Positions 1-7,868 of a stretch of 48,117 nucleotides of DNA are shown here, piece by piece; the first letter of the stretch is position 1, and every line of letters starts with the position of its first letter. Both the position numbers and the translations under genes were made by a program. The notes beneath the pieces are model-generated. The model searched no databases and was not told the origin of the DNA. It worked only from the letters and a program-made list of their open reading frames with translations. Origin of the DNA: Aquiluna sp. (GTDB lineage Bacteria; Actinomycetota; Actinomycetes; Actinomycetales; Microbacteriaceae); assembly GCA_017854485.1 (NCBI GenBank), contig JAFMHN010000009.1:1-48117 (forward strand), in the 5' to 3' direction.

Positions 1-60
1 AAAACCATGCCATTTTGCCCAAAGCTAGGTTTTGGGTTTTCCACAGCGACAAAAACCAGT

Positions 61-66
61 TATGCT
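61..66 (+). promoter_or_regulatory. Possible -10 box of tRNA-Leu
   Basis: TATGCT lies 11 bases before the tRNA 5' end, a fitting distance for a short precursor leader. No convincing -35 box is visible at 16-18 bases upstream, so this is a weak call. Confidence 0.3.
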
Positions 67-77
67 GTATCACTGTT

Positions 78-159
78 GCGGGTGTGGCGAAATTGGCAGA
101 CGCACCAGATTTAGGTTCTGGCGCCGCGAGGCGTGGGGGTTCAAGTCCCTTCACCCGCA
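78..159 (+). tRNA. tRNA-Leu (anticodon UAG)
   Basis: The acceptor stem GCGGGTG (78-84) pairs with CACCCGC (152-158), followed by discriminator A at 159. The anticodon stem CCAGA/TCTGG encloses the loop TTTAGGT with anticodon TAG at 112-114, which reads CUN leucine codons. A long variable arm (type II tRNA) and a GTTCAAGTC-like T arm are present. The 3' CCA is not encoded (the bases after 159 are CAA), so it must be added after transcription. Confidence 0.97.
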
Positions 160-164
160 CAAAG

Positions 165-199
165 AAAAAAGGGATCCGAGAAATCGGATCCCTTTTTTT
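165..199. terminator. Bidirectional intrinsic terminator
   Basis: A perfect 9-bp stem, GGGATCCGA (171-179) with TCGGATCCC (184-192), has a 4-base loop. It is followed by seven T and preceded by six A. It can therefore end the tRNA-Leu transcript on the plus strand and the galactosidase operon, whose last stop codon is at 210-212, on the minus strand. It is the only textbook terminator I see in the window. Confidence 0.9.
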
Positions 200-209
200 A
201 TGCCTGCAG

Positions 210-2111
210 CTAGTGCTTGACCACACTCACAGTGTTTGCCGCATGGTCAATACTGATTTCATAAGGACCGCGCTTTATAACCTCGGTCGATTCTGAATCA
301 ATGACTGCCAAGCCAAGCTGCTTGGCGATGTCGCTGAAGAACTTGCGCTGGGAATCATCGGTCAACTCGGTGCCCTGATACCAGGCTGTCGACCCTCCTA
401 GATTGCGCTTCACAATCGCCGCCTGGCCTTTAGCCTGACCCGAGCTGAATTCCGCAACCACTTCGGCGCCGTTGAGTGCTGACAATTCCGCCCAAAGCTT
501 TGCCTCGAAGCCGTTTGACAGCTTCACGGTTGACTCCCGAAGCGGGTAGAACTCCTCGACATAAAGCCCGATGACGTCCTTCACAAGACGGCCGCCGTAA
601 CCACCAAGTTTGACTCGGAGCGTCCGGTCGGCGACGTTGGAGAAGTAGCCAACAACTAGGTTGCCGCCATTCTGGGCGTAGCTGGTGAACACCTGCTCTT
701 CAGAATCTGAAAGCATGTGAACCATGGGCATTAGCACCAGCTTGTAGCCGGCAAGAGTGGCGGCATCCACATTTGCCGGCACAAAGTCTGCTTGAATGCC
801 CTCTTTGTATAGCGCTCGATACCAAGCCGCCACGGTATCTGGATAGCTCAAATCCTCGGTTGGTAGGTTGGCCTGCATCATCGCCCAGAACTGTTCGTAG
901 TCAAAAACAATGGCTACTTCAGCCTTGTCAGTGGCGTGCTTTGACAGCTCCGGGTGATCACTCAAGAGCTTGCCGAGCTCTGCGACTTCCCTGTAAACCC
1001 GAGTGTCTTCGCCTCCGTGCGGAACCATCGCAGAGTGGAAACGTTCTGAACCTGCTTGGCTCTGGCGCCACTGGAAATACATTGCCCCCTGGGAACCTCT
1101 GGCCACGAAGCTCATCGCATTTCGCTTTTCTTGTCCCGGGGTCTTTGCGTAGTTTCTCGGCTGCCAGTTAACCGCTGAACTACTGTGCTCCATCAAAAGC
1201 CACTGCTTGCCGTCGGCGAAGCCCCTGGTTAGGTCCGCCATCTGAGCAAGATCAATGTGATTCTCAATGTCGTGCTGAGCCAAGTAATGGTCAGTTGAAA
1301 CAAAGTCAACCTCTTTGGCCCAGGCGAAGTAATCCATAGCGTGCGTGCCCTTCATTGACATGAAGTTGGTGGTCACCGGATTTACGCTGTCGTACTTTTT
1401 GATGATGTCGCGCTCAGTCTTGAACAGCTCAAGGGTGATCTCCGAACTGAACCTGCGGAAGTCAATCTGTGCCCCGGGGTTTGGGTGTGTTCCATCGGGG
1501 GTGCGCTTTGGTGCTGGAATGTCATCCCAGTTGCGATAGCGCTGTGACCAGAAGTCCGTGCCCCATGAGGCATTTAGTTCATCCAATGATGCGTACTTTT
1601 TTTGAAGCCACTGAACAAATGCAGCCTTCGATGCATCGCAGTAGCAATAAGGCGCGTGACATCCGTATTCGTTGTTGACATGCCACATCACAACAGCCGG
1701 GTGCTTCGCATAGCGCTTGGCAATTTGTTCGGTTAGAGCAGCTGCCTTTTCCTGGTAAACCTTGCTGGCTGCACAGTAAGCCTGCCGACCACCAAATTCC
1801 AATCTGATGCCATCAAAGTTCACTGGCAGGATTTCTGGGTGGGCAGCGGACAACCACGCTGGAGGTGAGGCAGTCGCAGTTGCAAGGTCTACAGAAATGC
1901 CGCCTTCGTGCAGCAGGTCCATGATTTCATCCAGCCACCCGAACTGATAGTTTCCATCGCTGATCTCGATGTTGGCCCAGGAGAAAATTCCAAGCGACAC
2001 TAGGTTGACATTGGCCTTTTGCATCAACTCAATGTCGTTTTTCCAAACCTCTTTGGGCCACTGTTCTGGGTTGTAGTCCCCGCCAAAATATAGTCGGTCT
2101 GTGTTGAGCAT
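210..2111 (-). CDS. Beta-galactosidase, glycoside hydrolase family 42
   Basis: A 633-residue retaining beta-galactosidase expected to cleave terminal beta-galactosides. The N-terminal TIM barrel begins with the family signature around GGDYNPEQWP (residues 10-19). The acid/base is E148 in HVNNEYG and the nucleophile is E308 in WLLMEHSS. A cysteine cluster (C113, C151, C156, C158) resembles the zinc site of some GH42 enzymes. The trimerisation and C-terminal beta domains follow, and the protein is slightly shorter than the usual 650-690 residues. No signal peptide is seen, so it should act in the cytoplasm on imported oligosaccharides. Its ATG shares one base with the stop codon of the upstream alpha-galactosidase gene (TAATG), so the two are translationally coupled. 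No sugar transporter lies beside it in this window. Confidence 0.93.
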   Translation of the reverse strand: MLNTDRLYFGGDYNPEQWPKEVWKNDIELMQKANVNLVSLGIFSWANIEISDGNYQFGWLDEIMDLLHEGGISVDLATATASPPAWLSAAHPEILPVNFDGIRLEFGGRQAYCAASKVYQEKAAALTEQIAKRYAKHPAVVMWHVNNEYGCHAPYCYCDASKAAFVQWLQKKYASLDELNASWGTDFWSQRYRNWDDIPAPKRTPDGTHPNPGAQIDFRRFSSEITLELFKTERDIIKKYDSVNPVTTNFMSMKGTHAMDYFAWAKEVDFVSTDHYLAQHDIENHIDLAQMADLTRGFADGKQWLLMEHSSSAVNWQPRNYAKTPGQEKRNAMSFVARGSQGAMYFQWRQSQAGSERFHSAMVPHGGEDTRVYREVAELGKLLSDHPELSKHATDKAEVAIVFDYEQFWAMMQANLPTEDLSYPDTVAAWYRALYKEGIQADFVPANVDAATLAGYKLVLMPMVHMLSDSEEQVFTSYAQNGGNLVVGYFSNVADRTLRVKLGGYGGRLVKDVIGLYVEEFYPLRESTVKLSNGFEAKLWAELSALNGAEVVAEFSSGQAKGQAAIVKRNLGGSTAWYQGTELTDDSQRKFFSDIAKQLGLAVIDSESTEVIKRGPYEISIDHAANTVSVVKH

Positions 2112-4228
2112 TAGCGTGCCTCGATTTCAATTAGTAGAGCGTTTTCTGGGAACAAAATTGGTGGCCGAAGGCCGATCTGACTCAGCGCAGCGCCAGTCAT
2201 TGTCACTCCATCGAACCAAGCAGGGGATGTTCTTTCTTGGAAGACAGGCTTTCCGACCGGGAACACGGCCTTGACGCGGTAACTGGTGGTTGGGTTTAGG
2301 CCCTCGAGCCTTAGGGCATTGGGTCTGGAGGGACCCTGGCCCGCGGTTGTCACGTAAGCAAATAGCGCAGCGGTCCCATCTTGGGAAACCACCCCGTGCA
2401 CCAGGCTCGAATCGTTAGCGGTTTCAACTCTGACCATCTGGCCTGAGTGAATCAAGTCTCGCTTTGCCTTGTAGTAGCTGACCCAGCTGGTCAGCAGCTC
2501 GCGCTCTTCTGGGCTGGTTTGGGTGATATCCCACTCCAGTCCCGCGTGACCAAATAATGCAGTTATTGCCCTAAAGCCAAGGTTGTGAACCCGGCCGGTC
2601 GTGTGGGACTCGGTAGGGCCAATGTGACTTCCCAGCATTTCGGGCGGAATTGCAATTTGTGTATACCGCTGAATCTGTTGGCGCTCGAGTGCATCGTTGC
2701 AGTCAGAGACCCAGAACCGATCAACAACCTGAGCCATGCCCAAATCGATTCGACCGCCTCCAGAGGCACAGCTTTCAATTTCCAGACCGGGATGGTTCTG
2801 CTTGAGCTGGCTAAAGAGTCGATAGATAGCCTCTGTCTGCTTATGCACGGCGGCTTGGCCACCATGCCCCGGCTCAACCAGTGGCCGGTTGTGGTCCCAC
2901 TTGATGTACGAAATGTCATAGGCAGACAGAACTGCATCGACTTGACCAAGCACATGCTGGTAGCAATCTGGGTTCGTCAGATCCAGCACAAGCTGGCCTC
3001 TACCGGTCGGCGGAACTCGTCCCCCAGCGCTCAAAATCCAGTCTGGATGCGCTCGGTATAGGTCGGAGTCCGGGTTCACCATCTCGCCCTCGAACCAGAG
3101 CCCAAACTCCATGCCGTGCTTTTTGACCACATCCACCAGTGGACCCAAGCCCTCTGGCCAAACCTCATCGGAAACCACCCAGTCACCTAAGCCCTTGGTG
3201 TCATCTCGCCTGGATCCGAACCAGCCATCGTCGAGCACAAATCTTTCAACGCCGATTTCCTGGGCGACCTTTGCTAGCTCGGTGAGCCTTGCTAGGTCGT
3301 GGTCGAAGTAGACCGCCTCCCAAACGTTCAGAGTCAGTGGCCTAGGTCGAATGTTGGTTGGGTGATTTGGCCTAGAGCGCAACCATCGATAGGAGCGGTC
3401 CGTCACTCCATCTATTCCCTTATCGGAATAGATGGCTGCAACTTCAGCACTGGAGTGCGATTGCCCTTCATCCAGAATAATCTCGCCGGGCATCAACAGC
3501 TCGCCTGCGGAAATTGCCTTTCGCCCTGACTGCAGTTGCTCAATGGTGTGCTTGGAATTGCCAGAAAACATCAGACCCATTGACCAGGCCTCGCCGGCTC
3601 GATATTGAGCCCCGGCACTGAGCGCCATTTGAACAATCGTGTAGTCGTGGCTAGACCGCCCTTCGCGCACCTCGCGTGAAATCACGCCGGGCAGGATTTG
3701 CCTTCTGACCGGCTGTCGTTCTTTGACCCAGCGGCCCGAAAAGTCCAAGGATTCCATTGCTCGATCCGGTAGCGGCAGGTAACTTGCAAGCTCGTTTACG
3801 AAGTACTTTCCGCCAGCCAAATTTGTGACGGTAGTCGCGGTTACCAGAACTCCCGCCCCGACAAACCTGAAGCTTGTTTCGATTCCTAAGCCAGCAACCC
3901 TGTCCACCCCATTTACCACCAGCGTGGTGGCGGTAGCGTCAAAGCCATCAAGAACAAAAAGTGGGGAAAAGTCTTGGCCGTTGCGATGGCCAGAAAGGGC
4001 CGGGGCGCCAGTTGTAGAACGTGCCGCCTCGCGCCAAATCCCGTGCTGCTCCGGCACGTCTCCCTCGGCGTGGGCAGTCGGTTCGGTGGTTGCGCTAAGA
4101 ATGCTCTGAAAATCTGGGTCAGCACCCAGGTCTGAGCCCCAGTGAAGCACCTGCACCAAGTGGCTGGCAATGCTCACTAAGAACGAAACGCCATCTTGAC
4201 GCAGGTGAACAAACTCGGAAGTAATCAA
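2111..4228 (-). CDS. Alpha-galactosidase, glycoside hydrolase family 36
   Basis: A 705-residue cytoplasmic GH36 enzyme expected to remove terminal alpha-1,6-galactose from melibiose- or raffinose-type sugars. An N-terminal beta-sandwich (about 1-285) precedes a TIM barrel (about 300-610) and a C-terminal beta domain. The nucleophile is D445 in KWDHNR and the acid/base is D509 in WVSDCND. The substrate-binding motif ESCASGGGR (485-493) is intact. The start is TTG at 4228 with only a weak upstream purine stretch; a TATAAG box on the minus strand (4253-4258) could give a leader of about 17 bases. It is the first gene of a two-gene operon with the GH42 gene and diverges from a DeoR-type regulator, so substrate-induced expression is likely. 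Confidence 0.93.
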   Translation of the reverse strand: MITSEFVHLRQDGVSFLVSIASHLVQVLHWGSDLGADPDFQSILSATTEPTAHAEGDVPEQHGIWREAARSTTGAPALSGHRNGQDFSPLFVLDGFDATATTLVVNGVDRVAGLGIETSFRFVGAGVLVTATTVTNLAGGKYFVNELASYLPLPDRAMESLDFSGRWVKERQPVRRQILPGVISREVREGRSSHDYTIVQMALSAGAQYRAGEAWSMGLMFSGNSKHTIEQLQSGRKAISAGELLMPGEIILDEGQSHSSAEVAAIYSDKGIDGVTDRSYRWLRSRPNHPTNIRPRPLTLNVWEAVYFDHDLARLTELAKVAQEIGVERFVLDDGWFGSRRDDTKGLGDWVVSDEVWPEGLGPLVDVVKKHGMEFGLWFEGEMVNPDSDLYRAHPDWILSAGGRVPPTGRGQLVLDLTNPDCYQHVLGQVDAVLSAYDISYIKWDHNRPLVEPGHGGQAAVHKQTEAIYRLFSQLKQNHPGLEIESCASGGGRIDLGMAQVVDRFWVSDCNDALERQQIQRYTQIAIPPEMLGSHIGPTESHTTGRVHNLGFRAITALFGHAGLEWDITQTSPEERELLTSWVSYYKAKRDLIHSGQMVRVETANDSSLVHGVVSQDGTAALFAYVTTAGQGPSRPNALRLEGLNPTTSYRVKAVFPVGKPVFQERTSPAWFDGVTMTGAALSQIGLRPPILFPENALLIEIEAR

Positions 4229-4271
4229 TCTGGATCTCGTATCTATTGGGTGCTTATATGTTCAGCTGATA

Positions 4272-4299
4272 ACTGGGCGGAGTCAAGACTCCGCCCAGT
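4272..4299. repeat. Perfect 12-bp inverted repeat upstream of the alpha-galactosidase gene
   Basis: ACTGGGCGGAGT (4272-4283) and its exact complement (4288-4299) flank the loop CAAG. No T run follows on either strand, so it is not an intrinsic terminator. It lies 44 bp before the TTG start of the alpha-galactosidase and just upstream of the TATAAG box, which suggests a protein-binding site. Another possibility is a 5' mRNA hairpin, if transcription starts further upstream. Confidence 0.75.
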
Positions 4300-4329
4300 A
4301 TCTACTCAGTTGCTATTTCAGTTGTCTCT

Positions 4330-4350
4330 GGACCGGGCAAAGCCCGCTCC
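4330..4350. repeat. Imperfect 9-bp inverted repeat
   Basis: GGACCGGGC (4330-4338) and GCCCGCTCC (4342-4350) pair with one C-C mismatch around the loop AAA. No T run follows. It may be part of the same control region as the 12-bp repeat at 4272-4299; its role is unknown. Confidence 0.45.
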
Positions 4351-4434
4351 GCTTGTCAGCTAGCCCCTTCCTAAATACTGCTTTGGGGTATTTGACTACC
4401 TCAAAGAATTACTTATGAAAGAACTTAGGCAATA

Positions 4435-4505
4435 ATTGCAAACTTTTCGAACTAAAAACGACAAAAGTAATCATTCCGTTAGTAAAAATACGAACATTTT
4501 GCAAT
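4435..4505. promoter_or_regulatory. Pair of inverted operator-like sites, likely for the DeoR regulator
   Basis: ATTGCAAACTTTTCG at 4435-4449 matches the reverse complement of 4491-4505 (ATTGCAAAATGTTCG) at 13 of 15 positions. The two half-sites face each other with 41 bases between them. They lie just upstream of the deoR start, where an autoregulating repressor would bind; the spacing could allow looping or binding by a tetramer. Assignment to the adjacent regulator is inferred from position. Confidence 0.6.
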
Positions 4506-4545
4506 ATTCCCACTAGCCTCTAGGTAGGTTTTAGGGAGGAATACC

Positions 4546-5319
4546 GTGCTAGCAGCTCAACGAAAAGCCCTGATTTTGGAGGAAGTCTCCCTTTCTGGTG
4601 CGAGAAAGATTTCGGACTTAGCGGCCAGTTTGGGTGTCTCGGAAGTCACGATCAGACGCGATGTGGAAACTTTGGCCGAGCAAGGCCTGGTTGACAAGGT
4701 CCATGGCGGGGTAACAGCCAACACCCTGTCTTCAACCGTTGAACCCCCCTTTGCTTTTAACTCTCTGAAAGAGCAGAATGCAAAAGACGCCGTAGCGAAA
4801 CTGGCTGCGGAAATGGTTCACCCTGGGCAAGCCATTGCGCTAATGGGTGGAAGCTCGGTCTACGCATTGGCGAAAAGACTCAGGGATGTTCCGTCACTAA
4901 CCGTGGTTACTAACTCAGTCCCAGTTTCCGACTTATTTGCGCAGCAGCCTAGGGCGGATCAAACGGTCGTGTTAACGGGCGGAGTCAGGACACCCACCGA
5001 CTCGCTGGTTGGGAACATTACGACCGAAGTTTTCTCGAGGTTCAACCTTGACTTAGTGTTCATGGGCACCCATGGCATGGACATCGAATTCGGATTCAGC
5101 TCACCAAACCTTGTTGAGGCAGACACCAACCGAGAAGTGATTCGTCGGGCGGCAAAATTTGTGATTCTCGCAGATTCGACAAAATGGGGAAGTCGTGGAT
5201 TCACTTCTTTCGCCGAGCTTTCCGAAGCCGACACCGTCATCACAACCGAAGGCCTTGACCGAGCTGCGCTTTCAACACTGCGTGAAAACGTCTCTGAAGT
5301 TCTACTGGCTAGACCTTAG
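4546..5319 (+). CDS. DeoR-family transcriptional regulator
   Basis: A 257-residue repressor of DeoR/GlpR type. The N-terminal winged helix-turn-helix (about residues 6-58) carries the family pattern ISDLAASLGVSEVTIRRDVE. The C-terminal sensor domain (about 75-235) has the sugar-phosphate isomerase-like fold and normally binds a phosphorylated sugar. The GTG start is well supported by AGGGAGGA five bases upstream. It is divergent from the alpha-/beta-galactosidase operon, so that operon is the most likely target, with a galactose or tagatose phosphate as a plausible but unproven effector. Its 3' end overlaps the convergent acetyltransferase gene by 11 bp. Confidence 0.9.
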   Translation: MLAAQRKALILEEVSLSGARKISDLAASLGVSEVTIRRDVETLAEQGLVDKVHGGVTANTLSSTVEPPFAFNSLKEQNAKDAVAKLAAEMVHPGQAIALMGGSSVYALAKRLRDVPSLTVVTNSVPVSDLFAQQPRADQTVVLTGGVRTPTDSLVGNITTEVFSRFNLDLVFMGTHGMDIEFGFSSPNLVEADTNREVIRRAAKFVILADSTKWGSRGFTSFAELSEADTVITTEGLDRAALSTLRENVSEVLLARP

Positions 5320-5881
5320 AGACCTTCAGGGACAGCAGGTAGCTGCCGATTGGTTTCCCAAAACGCTTTGCAACATTGGCCAGGTGGCCCTGCTGAACAA
5401 AACCATGCTTCTCATGAAGCGCAATCGAAGCGTGAGCTCCGCGATCGGCAATAACTGCAATCACCTCTTTGATTCCAACTTTTTCACACTCGGCAATCAG
5501 GGCCGCAAAGAGAATTGAACCCAGTCCCTTGCCGGTGGCAGGGGCTGAAAGGTAAATGGAGTTCTCAACAACTTTTAGGTAGCTGGTCCGTTGGCGCCAC
5601 GGAGAAACGTAGGCAAAACCCAAAATCTCAGCCCCTCGACTCATGACAAGAAATGGAAGCGGAAATTTCTCGGACATCTCAAAGCGTTCCTGCCAGTAGC
5701 TCAAGTCCAGCGGCACATCATCAAAAGTGATTACCGTGTTTTGAATGAAGTAGTTGTAAATGTCCTTGATGGCGGGAAGGTCTTCCTGCTGCACAGGTCG
5801 AACCTTGGGCTCTAGGACCTCAGCTGCTGGACGCTGCCGCAGCTTTCTGACCATCGCCCATCTGGTTTCGCTGTCGACCAT
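5309..5881 (-). CDS. GNAT N-acetyltransferase, phosphinothricin acetyltransferase-like
   Basis: A 190-residue GNAT enzyme. The segment IYNYFIQNTVITFDDVPLD near the N-terminus is typical of the PAT/YwnH subgroup, and GKGLGSILF is the acetyl-CoA pyrophosphate-binding loop. The acceptor could be an amino acid or a small amine; the sequence does not decide this. I chose the ATG at 5881, which overlaps the ung stop codon as TGATG and has GGAG six bases upstream. A TTG 12 bases earlier is in frame, but that TTG is part of the ribosome-binding site. It is translationally coupled to ung. Confidence 0.82.
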   Translation of the reverse strand: MVDSETRWAMVRKLRQRPAAEVLEPKVRPVQQEDLPAIKDIYNYFIQNTVITFDDVPLDLSYWQERFEMSEKFPLPFLVMSRGAEILGFAYVSPWRQRTSYLKVVENSIYLSAPATGKGLGSILFAALIAECEKVGIKEVIAVIADRGAHASIALHEKHGFVQQGHLANVAKRFGKPIGSYLLSLKVSKV

Positions 5882-6531
5882 CAACAGCTCCAATCGATCG
5901 GTTCGAGCCCTAAGTCTCTCAAATGATTGTTACAAGCAGAAAACGGCTTAGAACCGAAGAAACCTCGGTAGCTCGACAGCGGTGAAGGATGCGGGCTGTG
6001 AAGAACTTTGGATTCAGTCAGCTCCGGGATCAGGGTGCGCGCTCGCTGGCCCCAAAGGATTGCTACCAGATTTCCTCCGTGAACCTGTTGCAAGGCGGCG
6101 ATGGCAGCGCCGGTAAAGTCCTCCCAGCCAATGTCAACATGCGCTCCTGTTTCGCCGCTTCTTGTAGACAGGTTTCGGTTCAGAAGCATCACGCCTCTTT
6201 CCGCCCAGACTGAAATGTCGGCATTGATCACCTGATCTTCACCCAGGTCTTCGCGAAGCTCTTTAAAAATGTTGCGAAGTGTTGGAGGTAGGGGTCTGGT
6301 GTCCCTGGGTACGCAAAAGGCGAATCCGGTTGCGTGTTGCTTGGTTGGATAAGGGTCCTGCCCAACAATTAGAACCCGATAGTGCTCAGGCGGATAGTTA
6401 AATGCCCTGAGCATCAAGTTTCGCGGGGGAACCGAGGCGGATTCCTGGTCTAGCAGACCGGAGATGGCAGCCAGCTGCTCACGCTGGTCGACAAGTAATT
6501 CCTGCCACCTCGGATGCATTTGCTCGAACAT
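5881..6531 (-). CDS. ung: Uracil-DNA glycosylase, family 1
   Basis: A 216-residue enzyme that removes uracil from DNA to start base-excision repair. Motif A is GQDPYP (residues 58-63) with catalytic D59; the usual GQDPYH is replaced by PYPTKQHA, the form seen in many actinobacteria. Motif B is HPSPLS with H181. Length is typical. The ATG at 6531 has no Shine-Dalgarno, but TATATT ends six bases before it on the minus strand, so translation is probably leaderless. An ATG at codon 5 is a less likely alternative. The gene diverges from an M20 amidohydrolase gene. Confidence 0.95.
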   Translation of the reverse strand: MFEQMHPRWQELLVDQREQLAAISGLLDQESASVPPRNLMLRAFNYPPEHYRVLIVGQDPYPTKQHATGFAFCVPRDTRPLPPTLRNIFKELREDLGEDQVINADISVWAERGVMLLNRNLSTRSGETGAHVDIGWEDFTGAAIAALQQVHGGNLVAILWGQRARTLIPELTESKVLHSPHPSPLSSYRGFFGSKPFSACNNHLRDLGLEPIDWSC

Positions 6532-6537
6532 TGAACA

Positions 6538-6543
6538 AATATA
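6538..6543 (-). promoter_or_regulatory. -10 box of ung (leaderless)
   Basis: Read on the minus strand this is TATATT, followed by TGTTCA and the ung ATG. A spacing of six bases would place the transcription start on the A of ATG. Confidence 0.6.
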
Positions 6544-6581
6544 AATCGTGCGAAGATACTTGTGCAGACCAAAGGAGTTTC

Positions 6582-7778
6582 ATGCCAGAGCCCAAAGAGC
6601 TTTTAGAAAGCAGTCGGGTCATTGCCAGTGAGCTAGTTGAGCTTCGCAGGCAGTTGCATCAGATTCCAGAATTTGCTCTTGACCTTCCTCTTACTCAGGC
6701 CCTGCTCCTAGAGAAGCTAGCCGGGCTCGGTGAGATCACCCTTGGAAAAACCCTGACCTCCATCGCACTGCTGATTCGCGGTGGCAACCCGGGACCAACT
6801 GTGTTGCTGCGTGCCGACATGGACGCCCTGCACGTTACCGAAGAAACCGACCTGGATTTCGCATCCACTAACGGCTACATGCACGCCTGCGGTCATGACC
6901 TTCACATGTCATCAGCAGTTGGTGCCGCAAAGCTGTTGCACGAGATCAAAGACACTCTCAATGGTGATGTCCTGATCTGGTTCCAGCCTGGTGAGGAGGG
7001 CCACGGCGGAGCCGATGTCATGATCGAAGAAGGAATGCTGGAGGTTTCTGGTTCCATGCCAGTTGCCAGCTATGGCCTGCACGTCTTCACATCGCTGCCG
7101 GCAGGGGTTATTGCCTGCAAGCCAGGTGCGATGATGGCAAGTGCCGGAGACATGAATGTTGTGTTTGAAGGCGCTGGTGGTCATGCCTCCATGCCTTGGT
7201 TATCAAAAGACCCGGTTGCTCCGATGGTCGATGCGATCTCGAGTCTGCAAACCATGCTCAATAAAAACTTTGACCAGTTTGATCCGGTGATACTCAATGT
7301 CAGCTGGATCCGGGCTGGTGACCCAGCCACCAATAACGTAATCGCCGACAGCGCCAGCTTTGGAGCGACGGTGCGAACATTTTCCGAGGCGAACACGAGC
7401 AAGCTTCATGCCCAGGCACCGAAACTCATTCAAGCAATCGCCGAAGGTTATGGGCTAAAGGCAACAGTGGAATTTTCAACCCCCACAAAGGTCCTGATGA
7501 ACGATCCCGCCGCGTTTGAAGTTGTTCAGAGAGTTGCCAAGGAGTTAGTGGGCGACGCTGGCTTCGTGCCAATGGAGCATCCGATTGCTGGGGGCGAAGA
7601 TTTTGCCTCGATCTGCCATGAGGTGCCAGGTGCATTTGTGTTTCTTGGGGCCTGTCCACCAACCCTTGATCACAGCACCGCCCCAACCAATCATTCGGCC
7701 AAGGCTCACTTTGATGATTCTGTCGTGCCACTGGGTTCAGCACTGCTCGCGACGTTGGCACTGGCACATTTAGGTTAA
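6582..7778 (+). CDS. M20 family amidohydrolase (IAA-amino acid hydrolase/hippuricase type)
   Basis: A 398-residue metallo-amidohydrolase of subfamily M20D. It shows RRQLHQIPE (22-30), the ADMDALHV metal-site strand (78-85), MHACGHDLHM with metal ligands C103 and H105, WFQPGEEG with E138/E139, the dimerisation segment GAGGHASMP, and GGEDFASI near the C-terminus. Members cleave N-acyl or N-aminoacyl amides; the natural substrate cannot be read from sequence. I chose the ATG at 6582, preceded by AAAGGAG with good spacing, rather than the in-frame ATG at 6531 that collides with ung. The predicted protein is cytoplasmic. Confidence 0.9.
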   Translation: MPEPKELLESSRVIASELVELRRQLHQIPEFALDLPLTQALLLEKLAGLGEITLGKTLTSIALLIRGGNPGPTVLLRADMDALHVTEETDLDFASTNGYMHACGHDLHMSSAVGAAKLLHEIKDTLNGDVLIWFQPGEEGHGGADVMIEEGMLEVSGSMPVASYGLHVFTSLPAGVIACKPGAMMASAGDMNVVFEGAGGHASMPWLSKDPVAPMVDAISSLQTMLNKNFDQFDPVILNVSWIRAGDPATNNVIADSASFGATVRTFSEANTSKLHAQAPKLIQAIAEGYGLKATVEFSTPTKVLMNDPAAFEVVQRVAKELVGDAGFVPMEHPIAGGEDFASICHEVPGAFVFLGACPPTLDHSTAPTNHSAKAHFDDSVVPLGSALLATLALAHLG

Positions 7779-7802
7779 AGTTACTTTTGATTACAGCGCG
7801 GG

Positions 7803-7831
7803 TTGCTCTGGGTAATCCACTGCCTCATAGT
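7803..7831 (+). promoter_or_regulatory. Possible promoter of metY-metX
   Basis: TTGCTC (7803-7808) and CATAGT (7826-7831) are 17 bases apart and lie in the 90-bp gap before metY. Each matches its consensus only in part. No riboswitch-sized leader fits in the gap. Confidence 0.35.
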
Positions 7832-7868
7832 TATGCCTAGACCTAACCAACCATTGGAGATAAAACAA

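Larger units (their letters stand above)
4229..4545. promoter_or_regulatory. Divergent regulatory region between alpha-galactosidase and deoR
   Basis: This 317-bp stretch is the longest non-coding segment in the window and is AT-rich near the regulator. From left to right it holds a TATAAG box for the minus strand (4253-4258), a perfect 12-bp inverted repeat (4272-4299), a 9-bp imperfect hairpin (4330-4350), a plus-strand TTGACT (4392-4397) with TATGAA 16 bases later (4414-4419), and two copies of a 15-bp motif in inverted orientation (4435-4449 and 4491-4505). A strong Shine-Dalgarno AGGGAGGA (4533-4540) lies five bases before the GTG of deoR. I see no small gene in it. Confidence 0.7.

Noticed and set aside
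135-160. tRNA-Leu 3' end as an attachment site of an integrated element covering 210-5319
   Set aside because: I found no second copy of the tRNA 3' end downstream and no integrase gene in the window.
4272-4299. Intrinsic terminator at the 12-bp inverted repeat
   Set aside because: No T run follows on either strand, and both neighbouring genes start rather than end here.
7779-7868. SAM or other methionine-related riboswitch before metY
   Set aside because: The gap is only 90 bp and shows no riboswitch-like paired elements or terminator.
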